NCBI GenBank assembly: GCA_905331475.1
Contig: CAJNYU010002055.1
Location: forward strand, 124,001-188,000
Direction: 5' to 3'
From: Rotaria socialis
Lineage: Eukaryota; Rotifera; Eurotatoria; Philodinida; Philodinidae
DNA length: 64,000 bases
In this document: piece after piece, positions 25,353-36,040 of the stretch
Layout of the letters: each line of letters opens with the position of its first letter
How positions within the stretch are numbered: position 1 is the stretch's first letter
Notes under the pieces: model-generated
The model's database searches: none
What the model saw: only the letters and a program-made list of their open reading frames with translations
Told to the model about the DNA's origin: nothing
Made by a program: the position numbers and the translations under genes

Positions 25353-25716
25353 TCCAAGCGGACAAGCTTTTGGAAAAACGCGTTTAAGCACTCAATCAGG
25401 AACCGCGATTGTGAGTCATTAACGCTCAGTAACGAAACTCAAGAAACGCGTTTTTACGCAGAATTCTCACTTTTAGAGCGTGAAAATAGGTAAAAACTCT
25501 AATTCTGAACGTTTAAGCGCACAATTATTCGATAACTTAAAAACTAATTCGTTTAAACGCCGATGATTGGAGTTTTTATCTATTTTCACGCTCTGAAAGT
25601 GAGAATTCTGCGCAAAAAACGCGTTTCTTGAATTTCGTTACTGAGTGTTAATGATTCACAATCGTGGTTCCCGATTGAGTGCTTTGACGCGTTTTTCCAA
25701 AGTTTGTCTGCTTGGG
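25353..25716. mobile_element. Fold-back MITE, two about 170-bp arms, TA target duplication
   Basis: Nearly the whole 364 bp is palindromic. The left arm (CCAAGCGGACAAGCTTTTGG, then AAAACGCGTTT, CAATC, GAGAATTCTGCG complements, AGCGTGAAAATAG) is repeated inverted in the right arm, which ends CCAAAGTTTGTCTGCTTGG. The element is bordered by TA on both sides (25351-25352 and 25717-25718), the target signature of Tc1/mariner-type transposition. It encodes no protein and would fold into one long hairpin if transcribed. Confidence 0.82.
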
Positions 25717-25718
25717 TA

Positions 25719-27035
25719 AGGATCTACTATGAATTTTTCAACAATTGATTATATTGATTTCTTAAATAAAATCAGAATATAAAAAACAAAAGGTTAGAAG
25801 AAGGTTGTTTCAAATCGAACTCTGTTTTTTAGATTCGATATTCGAAAATACTAATCACATCAAATTCTGATTCAGGCAACGAAACCAACGGCGAAAATAT
25901 CTTTAATTTTGCTTTTATTCTGCTAGAGCTCAAAACTGAAGACTATTTCTGTCATGTATTGTATTTCATTCATATTTTTGTATTTACTTTTACACAATAG
26001 TCGCTGATTGTTAGAGAACGTTAAATTCCTATTCTAAGTAAAGTATTTGAATGTTGCGATAGGAACGAAATCTATCGTCACAAGAATTCCCATGCTGGAA
26101 AAATTACTACGATACAGTAATAACCCGGCATTATTTCTATCGCATAGTGAAATCTGGCTTTATCAGTAAAAATCTTTGAACAATTATAATTCATTTGAAA
26201 ACAAAGCAATTTTGGTTCAAAACCATCGTTTTATTTTATTCGTAAAAATATTCTGCGACATATTTTATCTTCTTTCATGAATAAAAATTATTTTGCTCTA
26301 GAGAAAATCCAAAGTAAAAAAAATCATAATGGATTTTAGATTCTCACCGCTAAGATAAAATAAAAAATAATATCTAGCTACAGGCGGCAAGACTCGTATT
26401 ATATTCTTCAAATTTGCGTTGGCAGAAGTATAAACTTGATAGAAATTATGTCCTTAAAAAAAGATACTAACAAGTGAGTTGACCTCATATACTACGGTTA
26501 GAATCTTAATTCGAAAAATCTCTAGCGAAGAACTATCATTGGGAACACTAGCAGATTGAACTGAAGATCCTTTTGTTAGTAAAATTAATCATGAGAAGCT
26601 AGAAAACTCAAGTTTTTCCTTCGACAATGATTTCTACCTAATTGTACTTGCTCCTGCTATTTAGTATAATGCTGAATGATAATTCAATCGATTTCAGACA
26701 TTTATATTGGCGTCGCTGACTCTGATAGAAAGCCAATCAATGATTTTCATAAAAATTTTAAGAACATTTTTCAATAGATTAATATAAAAGAAGTTTGCAG
26801 TCATTTTAAAAACAAATATAAGTTAGTTTTTATTCTTAACTAGAAATAAAATCTTTCAACGAGATATATAAATAAATTAAAAAATAAATCAATGTGTCTG
26901 TGCACTATGAAATGTTGTTGTCAACACTTTCGGCCGCATATTATATACAATAGCCATGATATTGAATTATTCACAATGAATATTCATGAGAATTTGTTGA
27001 ATAAAAATTAACGACGTCTAAAAAGAGATTCAATA
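25719..27035. other. Intergenic DNA, no gene seen
   Basis: There are no open frames of note. The stretch separates the fold-back element from the 3' end of the cyclin-like gene. Confidence 0.45.
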
Positions 27036-27949
27036 TTAAACTTGTGAAAACTTCATTCGAGTAAAATATACTTGAAACGTAATATTCTTCACTTGTTCGT
27101 ATTCAAATACTTGTTTTGGAATAATATCCCAACAATTTATTACTTCACTTGCCATCAATAGACAACCGATTCCGAGTGACGCAGGAGACAATTCCATACA
27201 ACGAACATCTAAATATTATAAGATGATTTAAACTTTCTCGATTTGCTTCTATCTAATAGTCTTACCAGTTAAACATAATACAATAAACTCATAAGTCAAC
27301 TGTCGAAGGCGATCTCTTATTGAAGAATTCAATAGATGAAGTAGAATTGCTTCGACATAATTGATTGATGTTATCACATCAATATCCCAATCAAGTCTAT
27401 TACATATTAACATTTCATTTGACTAAATAAATATTATTATAATAGTAATTAGAAAAGAAGCACATAAAAAATAAAATATTTACTATTAATGAATCACTGT
27501 TGAAAAATGCGGTATTCAAATGAGTAGAATGTTCATTAAGCTTAGTTGTCAAAGACAAACAAGCAATAAATATTGATTCATCGATTTCATCTGTACATAT
27601 TGAAAGAAGAAGAAGGTGATGAAGAATTGCATTTGATCGAATGATGATTTCATTTGATAAATTATGTTCCCTTGCTAACTATTTAATAAAAAAGAACAGA
27701 GAAAAATAACAATCCGAGAGAAGAATTTGAATTGTTCATTACTTTGATTAATTTCATTGATTGTTGGATTTGACTGATGGAAGTAGTAGAAGGTTGTGAA
27801 TGACGAGATTGAAAAAGTGTGTGAAAAATATTATTTGTTTCGTTTGTTGAAGAGAGATGACGTGGAGCGGCTTTGACAAAATCTTCATCATACTCAATGT
27901 CGCTACCTGAATAATAGTCGGATGTACAACACATTGGAGTTGATATCAT
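27036..27949 (-). CDS. Cyclin-box protein (divergent, D-cyclin-like), 4 exons, 243 aa
   Basis: Exons (minus) are 27743-27949, 27484-27678, 27266-27422 and 27036-27208, totalling 732 bp and in phase throughout. The ATG chosen at 27949 is the first Met in the open frame. Residues about 65-135 form the second half of an N-terminal cyclin box (LAREHNLSNEIIIRSNAILH, then IFIACLSLTTKLNE). Residues about 135-215 contain EMLICNRLDWDIDVIT and ELSPASLGIGCLLMASEVIN. These resemble the cyclin fold at the E..LL..L.WD...T junction and the PS.A.gsL..A helix of D-type cyclins. The first about 60 residues are acidic and Ser/Thr-rich and lack the usual MRAILVDW-type helix, so CDK binding may be altered. Alternative assignments are another divergent cyclin class such as J or B3. 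Confidence 0.72.
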
Positions 27950-28151
27950 GTTCAATGATAGAGAAACTATGTTTTCCGACTAACTTATATATGAGCACTC
28001 TCTTCTCCTTCTTCGCTTTTTTCTTCTTCTAGCGAAGATGATGATGTGACAAAAGTGCGGCCTATTCATTGATTTTATTGTTGATCTTTGTAGACGAAAA
28101 TGAGGTGGTGATCTCTAATTCTTTGATGTTGAAAAGAAATAGAACACGCCC

Positions 28152-28394
28152 TCAAGCCAACTGAATAGCGATTAAGCGTAAAAAGAAATAGATAGAGTAA
28201 AGGCATTGATTTGATGTGATTATCGTCTTTTGACATGCGTTCTCTATTTGTCTACAAAACGAACGCACTCCAAACGTAGCTTGATTGATTGTATGAACGA
28301 TGGTGTATTGAGCTTTTGACAAATACTTCAATTGAACTTTTAAGCAACATAATTGAGCCATAATTAGAATGGAGAAAAGAACAAACGCTTGCAT
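28152..28394 (-). CDS. Small open frame with signal-peptide-like N-terminus (uncertain)
   Basis: An 80-codon ATG-started frame begins with a hydrophobic stretch (MQAFVLFSILIMAQLCCL) and contains several cysteines. There is no family similarity that I recognise. It lies about 200 bp upstream of the cyclin-like gene on the same strand, so it could equally be part of that gene's 5' leader or pure chance. Confidence 0.2.
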   Translation of the reverse strand: MQAFVLFSILIMAQLCCLKVQLKYLSKAQYTIVHTINQATFGVRSFCRQIENACQKTIITSNQCLYSIYFFLRLIAIQLA

Positions 28395-28399
28395 TTCGG

Positions 28400-30209
28400 C
28401 TGATGACAGCTGACGAGTGTGACTTTTTACAAAAAGAAAAAATGCTACTTATGTCTCATTCTTCTTTGCTTCTAATCGGTGACTATTCCAGCGTAGAGTA
28501 TAATATTAAGTTCAAAAAATGAAAAATAAAAATAAAAAAGAAGAAACGAGGAGTGAAAAACATATTAACATGAAGCAGAAGATTACTCTTGTTAATGTAT
28601 GAATTGACAAGAAAAAAGATGAAAGAGGCGTGTCAGTAGTAAGCAAAAAGAAGGCGATATTGACAACATTTAGCAAGATGATCAATTGACATATACTGTT
28701 CTTGTTAGTCTTTCTTTCATTCGCCACGGTATATTACGTTGCATCATTTTTATTGATTATCCTCTAATGAATTACTTCGAGATGTGTTTCTAACACATAG
28801 ATATATTGCATCATAGCTTTATCAGTTTTTACACTTTATGAAGCAGCATACTATCATGACATTTTATCGAATCTAGACAAGTTATGTTTGATAAAATAAC
28901 GATTTATCATAAGTAGACAAGATATAGAATATTTTTAGAATGTAGACCCTACAAAATAAAAAATAATATTTTCGTCCAATACTTTTTTTTAGAAAATTTG
29001 GAATATCCATTGTAGATGTAAGCATTTTGCAAGTATGCTATTCTATCATTCGAGTTGTACTAGGAAAATTCAATTTTTCGACGATAATACATGCTCTTGA
29101 TTTCGAAAAGATATTTACTAGTATAAACTATACTCATGTTACTACTATAGAGCAAAGTCAAATAGTGTAAGATGCATCGTTCATTTAATTGTCGAGCCAA
29201 TCTTCGTGATCATTACTTTTATATTCTTATTTCGATCATGAGTGTTGATGACTCTCACTGTTGTACTGCTTCTTAATAATAGAATCAAAATAGTGACTTG
29301 AGCGAAGGTTCCAACGAAATTTACAAATGCCTCGAGTTTATTGAATTGAAGAATCGATTTCTTAAGAGAATCTGAACAAATCTATCATCATCGTCACGTT
29401 CTGACTTTTCATGCTTAAATATATCTTATATTGTAATCGTATTTATCTAAAATTGTACTTGATGATAGATGAAAAAGATTTGGAACTAATATTTACCTGT
29501 ATGTATTTTTTTGATTTTTCGTCGAAAGATTTTTTTTATTACTAATAAATTATGGGATAGTGCATTTTACCGGCAAATAACATCGAATTTCAATCACCGA
29601 TTGCAAAAGCGAATTCACTGATCAATGAACAATGCTCGGCCATTTTTTTTATGCAGAACTGACTAATTTATTTAGATATTTTTCAGCTCGTTAAAAAAAC
29701 AAGTAAAACATTTCTCAAATATTGATAGAATAGTGTTGTTCACACTCAAATAAATGTCAGTAGCTTGGTTATGTTTTCAGGTAATTCAATAAAAAAATCC
29801 TTAAAGATTCAATATAGGTGTTCAGTAAACTGATCCAATAATTTGTGAAGAGATATTTTAAATGTGTTAATATTAAAAAATCTTTTATCACAACAAATAA
29901 ACTGATTGTTATTCAAATTGAATGATTTGGTTTATTTTAAATAAATGATAAATATTCATCTATACGAACATATGTTACACAAGGTCAAAGTTTTATTTCT
30001 AGTCTTTCTTTGTTTCCCTTGTTTTATCTTTTCAAGATCAATAGAGAAATAAGAAAAAAATGCCGGTTCCACTGATATAAACATAGATAATGCTTTTTTT
30101 CTATCAAAATTTAAGACAGAAAAATCAATTGAAAAATGTTCACACCATAAATACATATAGATTGCGAAATCATCATCTACTATTGTTCTTTTCTTTCTTT
30201 CTTTCTAAC
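28400..30209. other. Intergenic DNA, no gene seen
   Basis: Only short AT-biased open frames occur between the cyclin-like gene and ORMDL. The longest (28512-28727 minus) starts on GTG and is low-complexity hydrophobic. Confidence 0.45.
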
Positions 30210-30804
30210 TTAATAACGATTAATATTAAATAAACGAACACCAAAAAAAATGGGAAACTTTGGTATTACGGCAAGAAGCATTGTTACCATGTTAATCATA
30301 AAATGTGTTTTATCATATTTCGTGTAAAAACTAGCAATGAAGAATCTAATTGAAAAAAGAAAAGGAATGTTAAGGAATGATCTCCAAAAATATATATCAG
30401 TAAACTTACAAAACAATAGGAATAATTTGAAGAAATTTTCTTGTACCTGTCCATTGGATACCATTATCAATTTGTTCCCAAAATGTAAAACGACGTGCTA
30501 AACCTTGATCACTTGTTTCCCATGGAGCGCCTTTAATCAAGTGAAATAAATAAAAGCTACACTAAAAAGAATAAAATTATTCATTTTAATTAATAGAAAA
30601 ACAGGAAACTAATTTTTTTTGTCAACATACAACATTATGAATAGTAGTTGTTAAAGTCCATGCTACAGGTGTTGTTATTGTAGGAATACTAAGTAGAATG
30701 AAGTGTAGGACAAAGAGAAGAATTATATATGTAAGCCAAACACCACGACTATTTAACCATGAACTATTTGGATTTCGTTCACCTTGTGCTATACCAACGT
30801 TCAT
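30210..30804 (-). CDS. ORMDL: ORMDL sphingolipid biosynthesis regulator, 3 exons, 153 aa
   Basis: Exons (minus) are 30631-30804, 30410-30561 and 30210-30345, totalling 462 bp: exactly 153 codons plus TAA, the length of animal ORMDL proteins. The N-terminus ([13 protein letters not shown], then SRGVWLTY) and the C-terminus ([19 protein letters not shown], then [18 protein letters not shown]) are near-identical to ORMDL family members. The middle exon carries [11 protein letters not shown] and WEQIDNG. ORMDL is a four-segment ER membrane protein that binds serine palmitoyltransferase and restrains ceramide synthesis. The start ATG is unambiguous from alignment. All splice borders are GT..AG. 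Confidence 0.97.
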
Positions 30805-31495
30805 ATTTATGTTCTGTTATATCTATATATAATCAATATAATGAATTTATGTATATTTAAATAGGGTAGAACACTGATTAGCTTACTATTTTCTATAGAA
30901 TAAGCGAATGCATGTGGATCTAGAGCAAATAAACAAGGATAAAATCTATCGTTGTTTTTTTTCTTTTTATTATGAATTTTCTTTCGTCGACGTATCTTTT
31001 TCTGCCTACAGAAAACGCATCCAAGATATAATCGAATCAATGGAGAAGGAACGAAAGACAAGAACAATTCTATCAGTCAGCTGTAAATATGTCTCAAACA
31101 AATACAAAATCTACAATCACGGCATTGAATTGTTGGCCAATATATTTATTCATGAGGAGAGAAACAATTATATTACTTACTAATAGATCACTATAGAAGA
31201 AATAGTGAAGAACTACTAAATATAAACAGCACAGCAGAAACTATCGAATAATTCATATAATATTAGGATAGGTGAGATGGGCCACTTATATAATTCTATT
31301 TGACACAACCAGATGGCGTCCGTTGACGCAACATAATATCTCGTTTAAAGAAGTTTATCATATGTGGAGTAGACACTACACTAAATGTGTCCATAGGTCG
31401 AAATATTTGTATAAATGCTCTGCCACGTACAGGACAGAATAACACCTCCACGTTCGAAACCTTTTCCATATGTTTACTTTAGTTTGGAAATAAGT
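30805..31495. other. Region between ORMDL and the long-TIR transposon
   Basis: Open frames of 86-91 codons on both strands (about 30807-31183) have no recognised similarity and probably include the ORMDL 5' leader or promoter. I found no continuation of the F-box gene here, on the far side of the transposon. Confidence 0.4.
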
Positions 31496-32396
31496 GCGTG
31501 TTTCCATGGGAAATATACCACTTTATACAACAGTATCTCCTTTCAATGTGAAAGGTTCAGCATTTGTAGAGCTCGATTAGCTGGTCATTTTGATCTATTT
31601 GGATTTCAAAATATATATTGCCGTCTATGATTTAGAAAAGGCAACTTTTCTGAACTTTCCAAAAAAATTTCAACCGATTTTTCGTCATTTTTCTTTCTAA
31701 GCGTTTAGTTTCTGATTATTTTTACTTTCGTATTTTTCTCATAATGCTAGTGTTGTTTAGTTTTAAAAGTAGTGTACCATGCACTACTTTTTCGAATCCC
31801 GAAGTTATTTTAAGGTGCATTTCAAGAGACTAAACTCCTAGAGATCTTTACACAGGTCGAACATTCCGGCCACTGGGTCCCATAGGATACTCCAGGAAAT
31901 ATGCGGGAAAGTCACCATATCCCGCAGGAAAACACGGGAAATCACTGGAAGATGGAACCAGTATTTCGGTCAAAAATACGACAGAACTTTTCCGGCGGAT
32001 TCCTGCCAAGGTCCGGTGCTTTCCGGTAGGAATTGATCGGAAATCACCGGATAAATTTCCAACCGGAATACTGCTTCCACAAAATCAACGGAACTACTCG
32101 GAATCGGCTGTTTCCAGACCGGACTGTTCGACCTGGGTATCTCGAAAAAATGAAACCCCTCTTATGTTTCGATTAAGAAAGTACAACTTTTGGAATTTCT
32201 CGGAGACCTAAAATAGCGGAGAAGACAGAGAAAAATTTTCTCTACAAAATGGCATACTTCGTTTCTCGGGGCGATGTGGTATGTTAAAATAAAAAAGACA
32301 CAAAAAAGGCATTTTTGTATGTTTTCACCTAATTTTTCACCAGTGAAAGATTACGTCACCCATTCAAAGTCAACGAATTAAGTTTAACTAACTATT
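31496..32396 (+). repeat. Left terminal inverted repeat (interrupted by MITE)
   Basis: It is the inverted match of 34759-35373. The match covers 31496-31848 and resumes at 32138-32396, with landmarks AACTTTTCTGAACTTTCC, GTACCATGCACTACTTTTTC, ATGTTTCGATTAAGAAAGTA and CGGGGCGATGTGGTATGTTA. Confidence 0.88.
31851..32137. mobile_element. TA-flanked MITE inserted in the transposon's left arm
   Basis: Its ends are CACAGGTCGAACATTCCGG (left) and CCCAGGTCGAACAGTCCGG (right, minus strand), flanked by TA at 31849-31850 and 32138-32139. The uninterrupted counterpart in the right arm reads CTAGAGAACTGTATTTAG on the minus strand, giving a natural empty site with a single TA. The interior is relatively GC-rich with CCGGxx repeats (TTTCCGG, CACCGGA) in both orientations. 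It fits a Tc1/mariner-type non-autonomous element. Confidence 0.82.
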
Positions 32397-32574
32397 AAAG
32401 ACAGATGGATCAAACATATCGTGAATTTTCTGTGAAATGAAGGACACAAAAACCTTTTTTATTGGCTATTTGATTGCCTTTGTTTGATAAATGATGAAGA
32501 TGATTTGTTTCATGGTTTATCATATTATTCATATTCATATATCTCTCTAAACTGAATTGTTCAACATTTAAAAA

Positions 32575-34603
32575 ATGACTGATTCAAAGACATGGTGCCC
32601 ACATCTTACTCGTCATGCTGATGACACAAGAATTGGAAGACGCCGGTCTCATTGTCGAGGCCATCATCCTATATCTGCTCAGTTAGCAAGGAACATTAAA
32701 ACATAATACAGTCGTTTCATTGAAATGGAGAAAATATCGTTGAATGAAGGTGATCGTTTATGTAAGGTTTGCTATTATCGTGAACGTACTCGTTTTGATA
32801 AACTTTACTCAAGTCAAAATGAATCAATGGAAATGTACAGAACATCAAGCACGAGCAGCTATTGAACTACGGTTAATAGATGGAATACTTGCTTTTCCAA
32901 CATCTTTTCGAGGAAATCAATCAATAGATCGTGATAAGATTGAGAAAATTTTCAATTTTTATTGCCATGATGGTATCAGTCGTCCGTCACCTAATCGAAA
33001 AGACGTTGTCTCGATCAATGGAGTGTCGGTAGGCAAAAGATTTAAGGAAATAACGATATCAGAAGATTTTCAGTTATTTTCTATCAAAAATTCTTCCTTA
33101 AAAATTGGAAAATCCAAGTTTTTTCAGTTACGGCTCAAAGATGTGAAACCAGAATCACCTCATAATGTGTGCTTATGTATTTATCACGAAAACATCTCAC
33201 TCTTATTGAAGGTAAACTTAGTGTTACTAGATCATTAATGAGGGTGTTTACTTTTTGAGACGTGGAATTCATAAACCCAGAACAACGTCACGTTGAATGA
33301 TCTTATTGGATCTGTTGTTTGCGATGTGAACAATGAAGATTGTTCATCACGTGCTTGCAGTCATTGTTCAAGTCCTGCTTCTTTGTCTAGTCTACTAATA
33401 GATGATGGCACGGACGAAGAAGAAGATGTTTCGTGGACAGTATGGAAAACAATTAAGAACAACGTTATGTTACAAACTATTTCTGGCTGTAAGGCCTCCC
33501 TTCTATTGGAAATCGATAATCGATGGTCAGTTTTTCTATACCATGCTTTCATTAAGCGACAACATCGCAAGCATATTGAAATCATTCGGGAACACTCGAG
33601 TGCTGATAACTACATCGTTGGGCAAATTGACTTTGCTGAAAACTAGATTTATTCGACAACGAGAACCATAAAGTGCGAATTGGAACACAGATCAAGCTAC
33701 GATTTTCACGGTTCACTTAAAAATCGGTAAAGAACATCGTTGCATGGTAATAATTAGTGATTACACGAACCATGACTCGAAGTTTGTATGGTGGGCCAAG
33801 AAACTATCGTGGAGTATGTGAAAAAGCAATATCCGAAAGTGAAAAAGATCAATTACATGAGGTATGCTCGCATTATGACTTTTTTTCTATCGCATAAATT
33901 CTTTATTCTTCATCTAGTGGCGACGCAACTAATCATTTCAAAAACAACTATACCCTTCTGAACTTGCTATACCATAAGAAAGACTTCGCGGCCTGGAAGC
34001 CGCTTGGACGTTTTCGGCAACAGGGCACGGGAAAGGCCCCTGTGATGGGATAGGCGCAACAGTCAAAGCAGCAGCAACCCATCCCGCTCTGCAAGGTCAT
34101 CCAAATGCTAATTTTGAAACAGCTCTTGACTTTTGGAGTTTCGCTTTTGATGTAAATGATAGGTTGGGGTTCAAAGAACCTAATCCTATTGAAAGCATAT
34201 ATGTCAAACTTGAAACTTGAATTCAATTTTCAACTATTAACCCAATAGCATTTTGAAGAATCGTGACTGACACATATATCGCTATGAGTTGAAAGTTGAA
34301 ATTTTCTATTTTCAACTGAATTCAAGTTCCAAGTTTGACACTACTGATTGGAAGTTCTTTTTTGTCAAAAGAACGAGTCGTCAAAACGTTTCGCAAAAAA
34401 CTAGATGACAAATGGAGACAGGTCACGTCTAAAAGTAACTCTCCCATATATACTTTGATACAAAATATATGATATCTTCCTTTAGCTGAATTAAAAGGCA
34501 TCCGAAAATATCATGAATTCGATCCTCAGCTAGATGAAACAATTTCATGGCGAACGATATCTATGTCGACAGAAGATTTTCAACACAATCATGAACGATA
34601 ACC
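32575..34603 (+). pseudogene. Broken transposase-like gene of the long-TIR element
   Basis: The reading frame shifts several times but family-like blocks follow in order. They are a start ATG at 32575 (SKTWCPHLTRH), GDRLCKVCYYRERTRFDKL at about 32740-32800, an open block 32744-33238 (IFNFYCHDGISRPSPNRKDV, then KPESPHNVCLCIYHENISLL), and a block 33293-33646 ending IVGQIDFAEN. After more shifts come SGDATNHFKNNYTLLNLLYH at about 33918-33977 and GPCDGIGATVKAAATHP. After the inserted MITE, ELKGIRKYHEFDPQLDETIS runs to a TAA near 34603. QIDF(A/S)EN, an SDG-like block and GKGP(C)DG(I)G recur in a large family of uncharacterised animal proteins that I recall. They could supply the acidic residues of a DDE/D nuclease, which is inference. 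Stops and frameshifts make it non-functional as sequenced. Confidence 0.7.
34196..34346. mobile_element. hAT-type MITE (copy 1) inside the broken transposase gene
   Basis: The 151-bp element reads CATATATGTCAAACTTG at its left end and CAGTAGTGTCAAACTTGG (minus) at its right end. It is flanked by ATTGAAAG (34188-34195) and ATTGGAAG (34347-34354), an 8-bp duplication with one mismatch. The interior is a palindrome of TTTCAACTTTCAACT-type sequence. A second copy lies at 60846-61023 in inverted orientation. Confidence 0.85.
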
Positions 34604-34758
34604 TCAATTCTATAATAATCAACTGTCCGCGTTCTCATCCATGAATTTCTTTGTCCTTTGAGATTGTTTTGATATTTCGCCTAAGTTAAAAACACAAGAA
34701 AAAAATTATAGATTCAAAAATAAATCTCTAGTAAAACTAGGCTTAAGCATCGAAAATT

Positions 34759-35373
34759 CATAGTTAGTTAAACTTAATTCGTTGACTTTGAATGTGTGAC
34801 GTGATCTTTCACTCGTGAAAAATTAGATGAAAACATACAAAAAAGCTTTTTTTATGTCTTTTTTTATTTTAACATACCACATCGCCCCGAGAAACGAAGT
34901 ATGCCATTTTGTAGAGAAAATTTTTCTCTGTCTTCTCCGCTATTTCAGGTCTCCGAGAAATTCCAAAAGTTGTACTTTCTTAATCGAAACATAAGAGGGG
35001 TTTCATTTTTTCTAAATACAGTTCTCTAGGAGTTTAGTCTCTTGAAATGCACCTTAAAATAACTTCGGGATTCGAAAAAGTAGTGCATGGTATACTACTT
35101 TTAAAACTAAGCAACACTAGCATTATGAGAAAAATACGAAAGTAAAAATAATCAGAAACTAAACGCTTAGAAAGAAAAATGACGAAAAATCGGTTGAAAT
35201 TTTTTTGGAAAGTTCAGAAAAGTTGCCTTTTCTAAATCATAGACGGCAATATATATTTTGAAATCCAAATAGATCAAAATGACCAGCTAATCGAGCTCTA
35301 CAAATGCTGAACTTTTCACGTTGAAAGGAGATACTGTTGTATAAAGTGGTATATTTCCCATGGAAACACCCAT
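34759..35373 (-). repeat. Right terminal inverted repeat
   Basis: This is the uninterrupted inverted copy of the left arm and serves as the empty-site reference for the MITE at 31851-32137. It contains no gene. Confidence 0.88.
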
Positions 35374-35491
35374 ATAATAAGAAAAAGCACCGATGAAGAC
35401 AATATATATATATTCAAACAATCTAGTTATCTATGTGAATAAGTTTCGCAAATCTTTGACTTGTTTAAAATAGAAAGAATTCAATTCAAAA

Positions 35492-35893
35492 TTACTTACC
35501 AGTTAAAAGACATGGAATTGACTGTTCATCAATATTATAAAGGGCAAGACTATCTAAATTCGGATAATGAGCAGCTCGTAGAACATATTTCATGGTTGAT
35601 GATTCAAGATCAAACCATTTGATTTTATTATGAATTGCAGGTAAAATTTGGAAACAAAATCGAATTAGTATCGTATTACAAGATAATACATCAATAAAAT
35701 TATATAATGACCAATTTATGAAAGTTAAACGACTTGTAAAATTTGGATCCTGAATAATTCTATTAAATCGCTGATTGACACCATGTAAAGAAGGAAGTAT
35801 ATCAAGATTGTTGAGTTTTTTTAAAATAATCATAAGAATTTCATCAGATAGATCATTTAATCCAATACATGAGTTGATCATGTTTACTTTCAC
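35492..35893 (-). CDS. Truncated F-box protein (first exon only)
   Basis: An ATG-started exon encodes an N-terminal F-box (LNDLSDEILMIILKKLNNLD, about residues 12-31, then VNQRFNRIIQDP), followed by a region rich in Leu and aromatic residues (SRLTFINWS, IKWFDLES, HYPNLDSLALYNID). This layout is typical of the expanded F-box family I associate with bdelloid rotifers. F-box proteins link substrates to Skp1-cullin ubiquitin ligases. A strong donor (GTAAGT) lies at the end of the exon (about 35500), after CLLTG. Full-length relatives, as I recall them, continue for several hundred residues, but 120 bp downstream the long-TIR transposon begins and no continuation is seen before ORMDL. The gene is therefore probably broken, unless an exon lies far beyond. 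Reading through the donor adds only a Lys and a stop. Confidence 0.7.
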   Translation of the reverse strand: MKVNMINSCIGLNDLSDEILMIILKKLNNLDILPSLHGVNQRFNRIIQDPNFTSRLTFINWSLYNFIDVLSCNTILIRFCFQILPAIHNKIKWFDLESSTMKYVLRAAHYPNLDSLALYNIDEQSIPCLLTGK

Positions 35894-36040
35894 TTATCTA
35901 TTTTTTTTCAACTAATAAAAAGCCAATATTTATATGCATACACTCATCCGTTCTATTTGACCGATGTCGTAAATGCAAACAATAAGATATATGTCTATAA
36001 TCACATCTGACAAGGAATGAATAAATGAAACACATATGAT

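Larger units (their letters stand above)
31496..35373. mobile_element. 3.9-kb DNA transposon with about 600-bp terminal inverted repeats
   Basis: The left arm (31496-32396) and right arm (34759-35373) are inverted copies with very high identity over about 600 bp, starting GTGTTTCCATGGGAAATATA at the outer ends. The left arm is longer only because a 287-bp MITE sits in it. Between the arms lies a broken transposase-like gene (about 32575-34603), itself interrupted by a hAT-type MITE. The high identity of the arms against the decay of the gene suggests a moderately young copy. I could not settle a target-site duplication from the flanks. The right end lies about 120 bp beyond the exon-1 donor of the F-box gene. 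Confidence 0.88.

Noticed and set aside
28512-28727. 71-codon hydrophobic minus frame
   Set aside because: It starts on GTG, is low-complexity Phe/Leu/Ser, and has no supporting context.
30908-31183. 91-codon ATG-started plus-strand frame upstream of ORMDL
   Set aside because: It overlaps an opposite-strand frame and the likely ORMDL leader, with no similarity.
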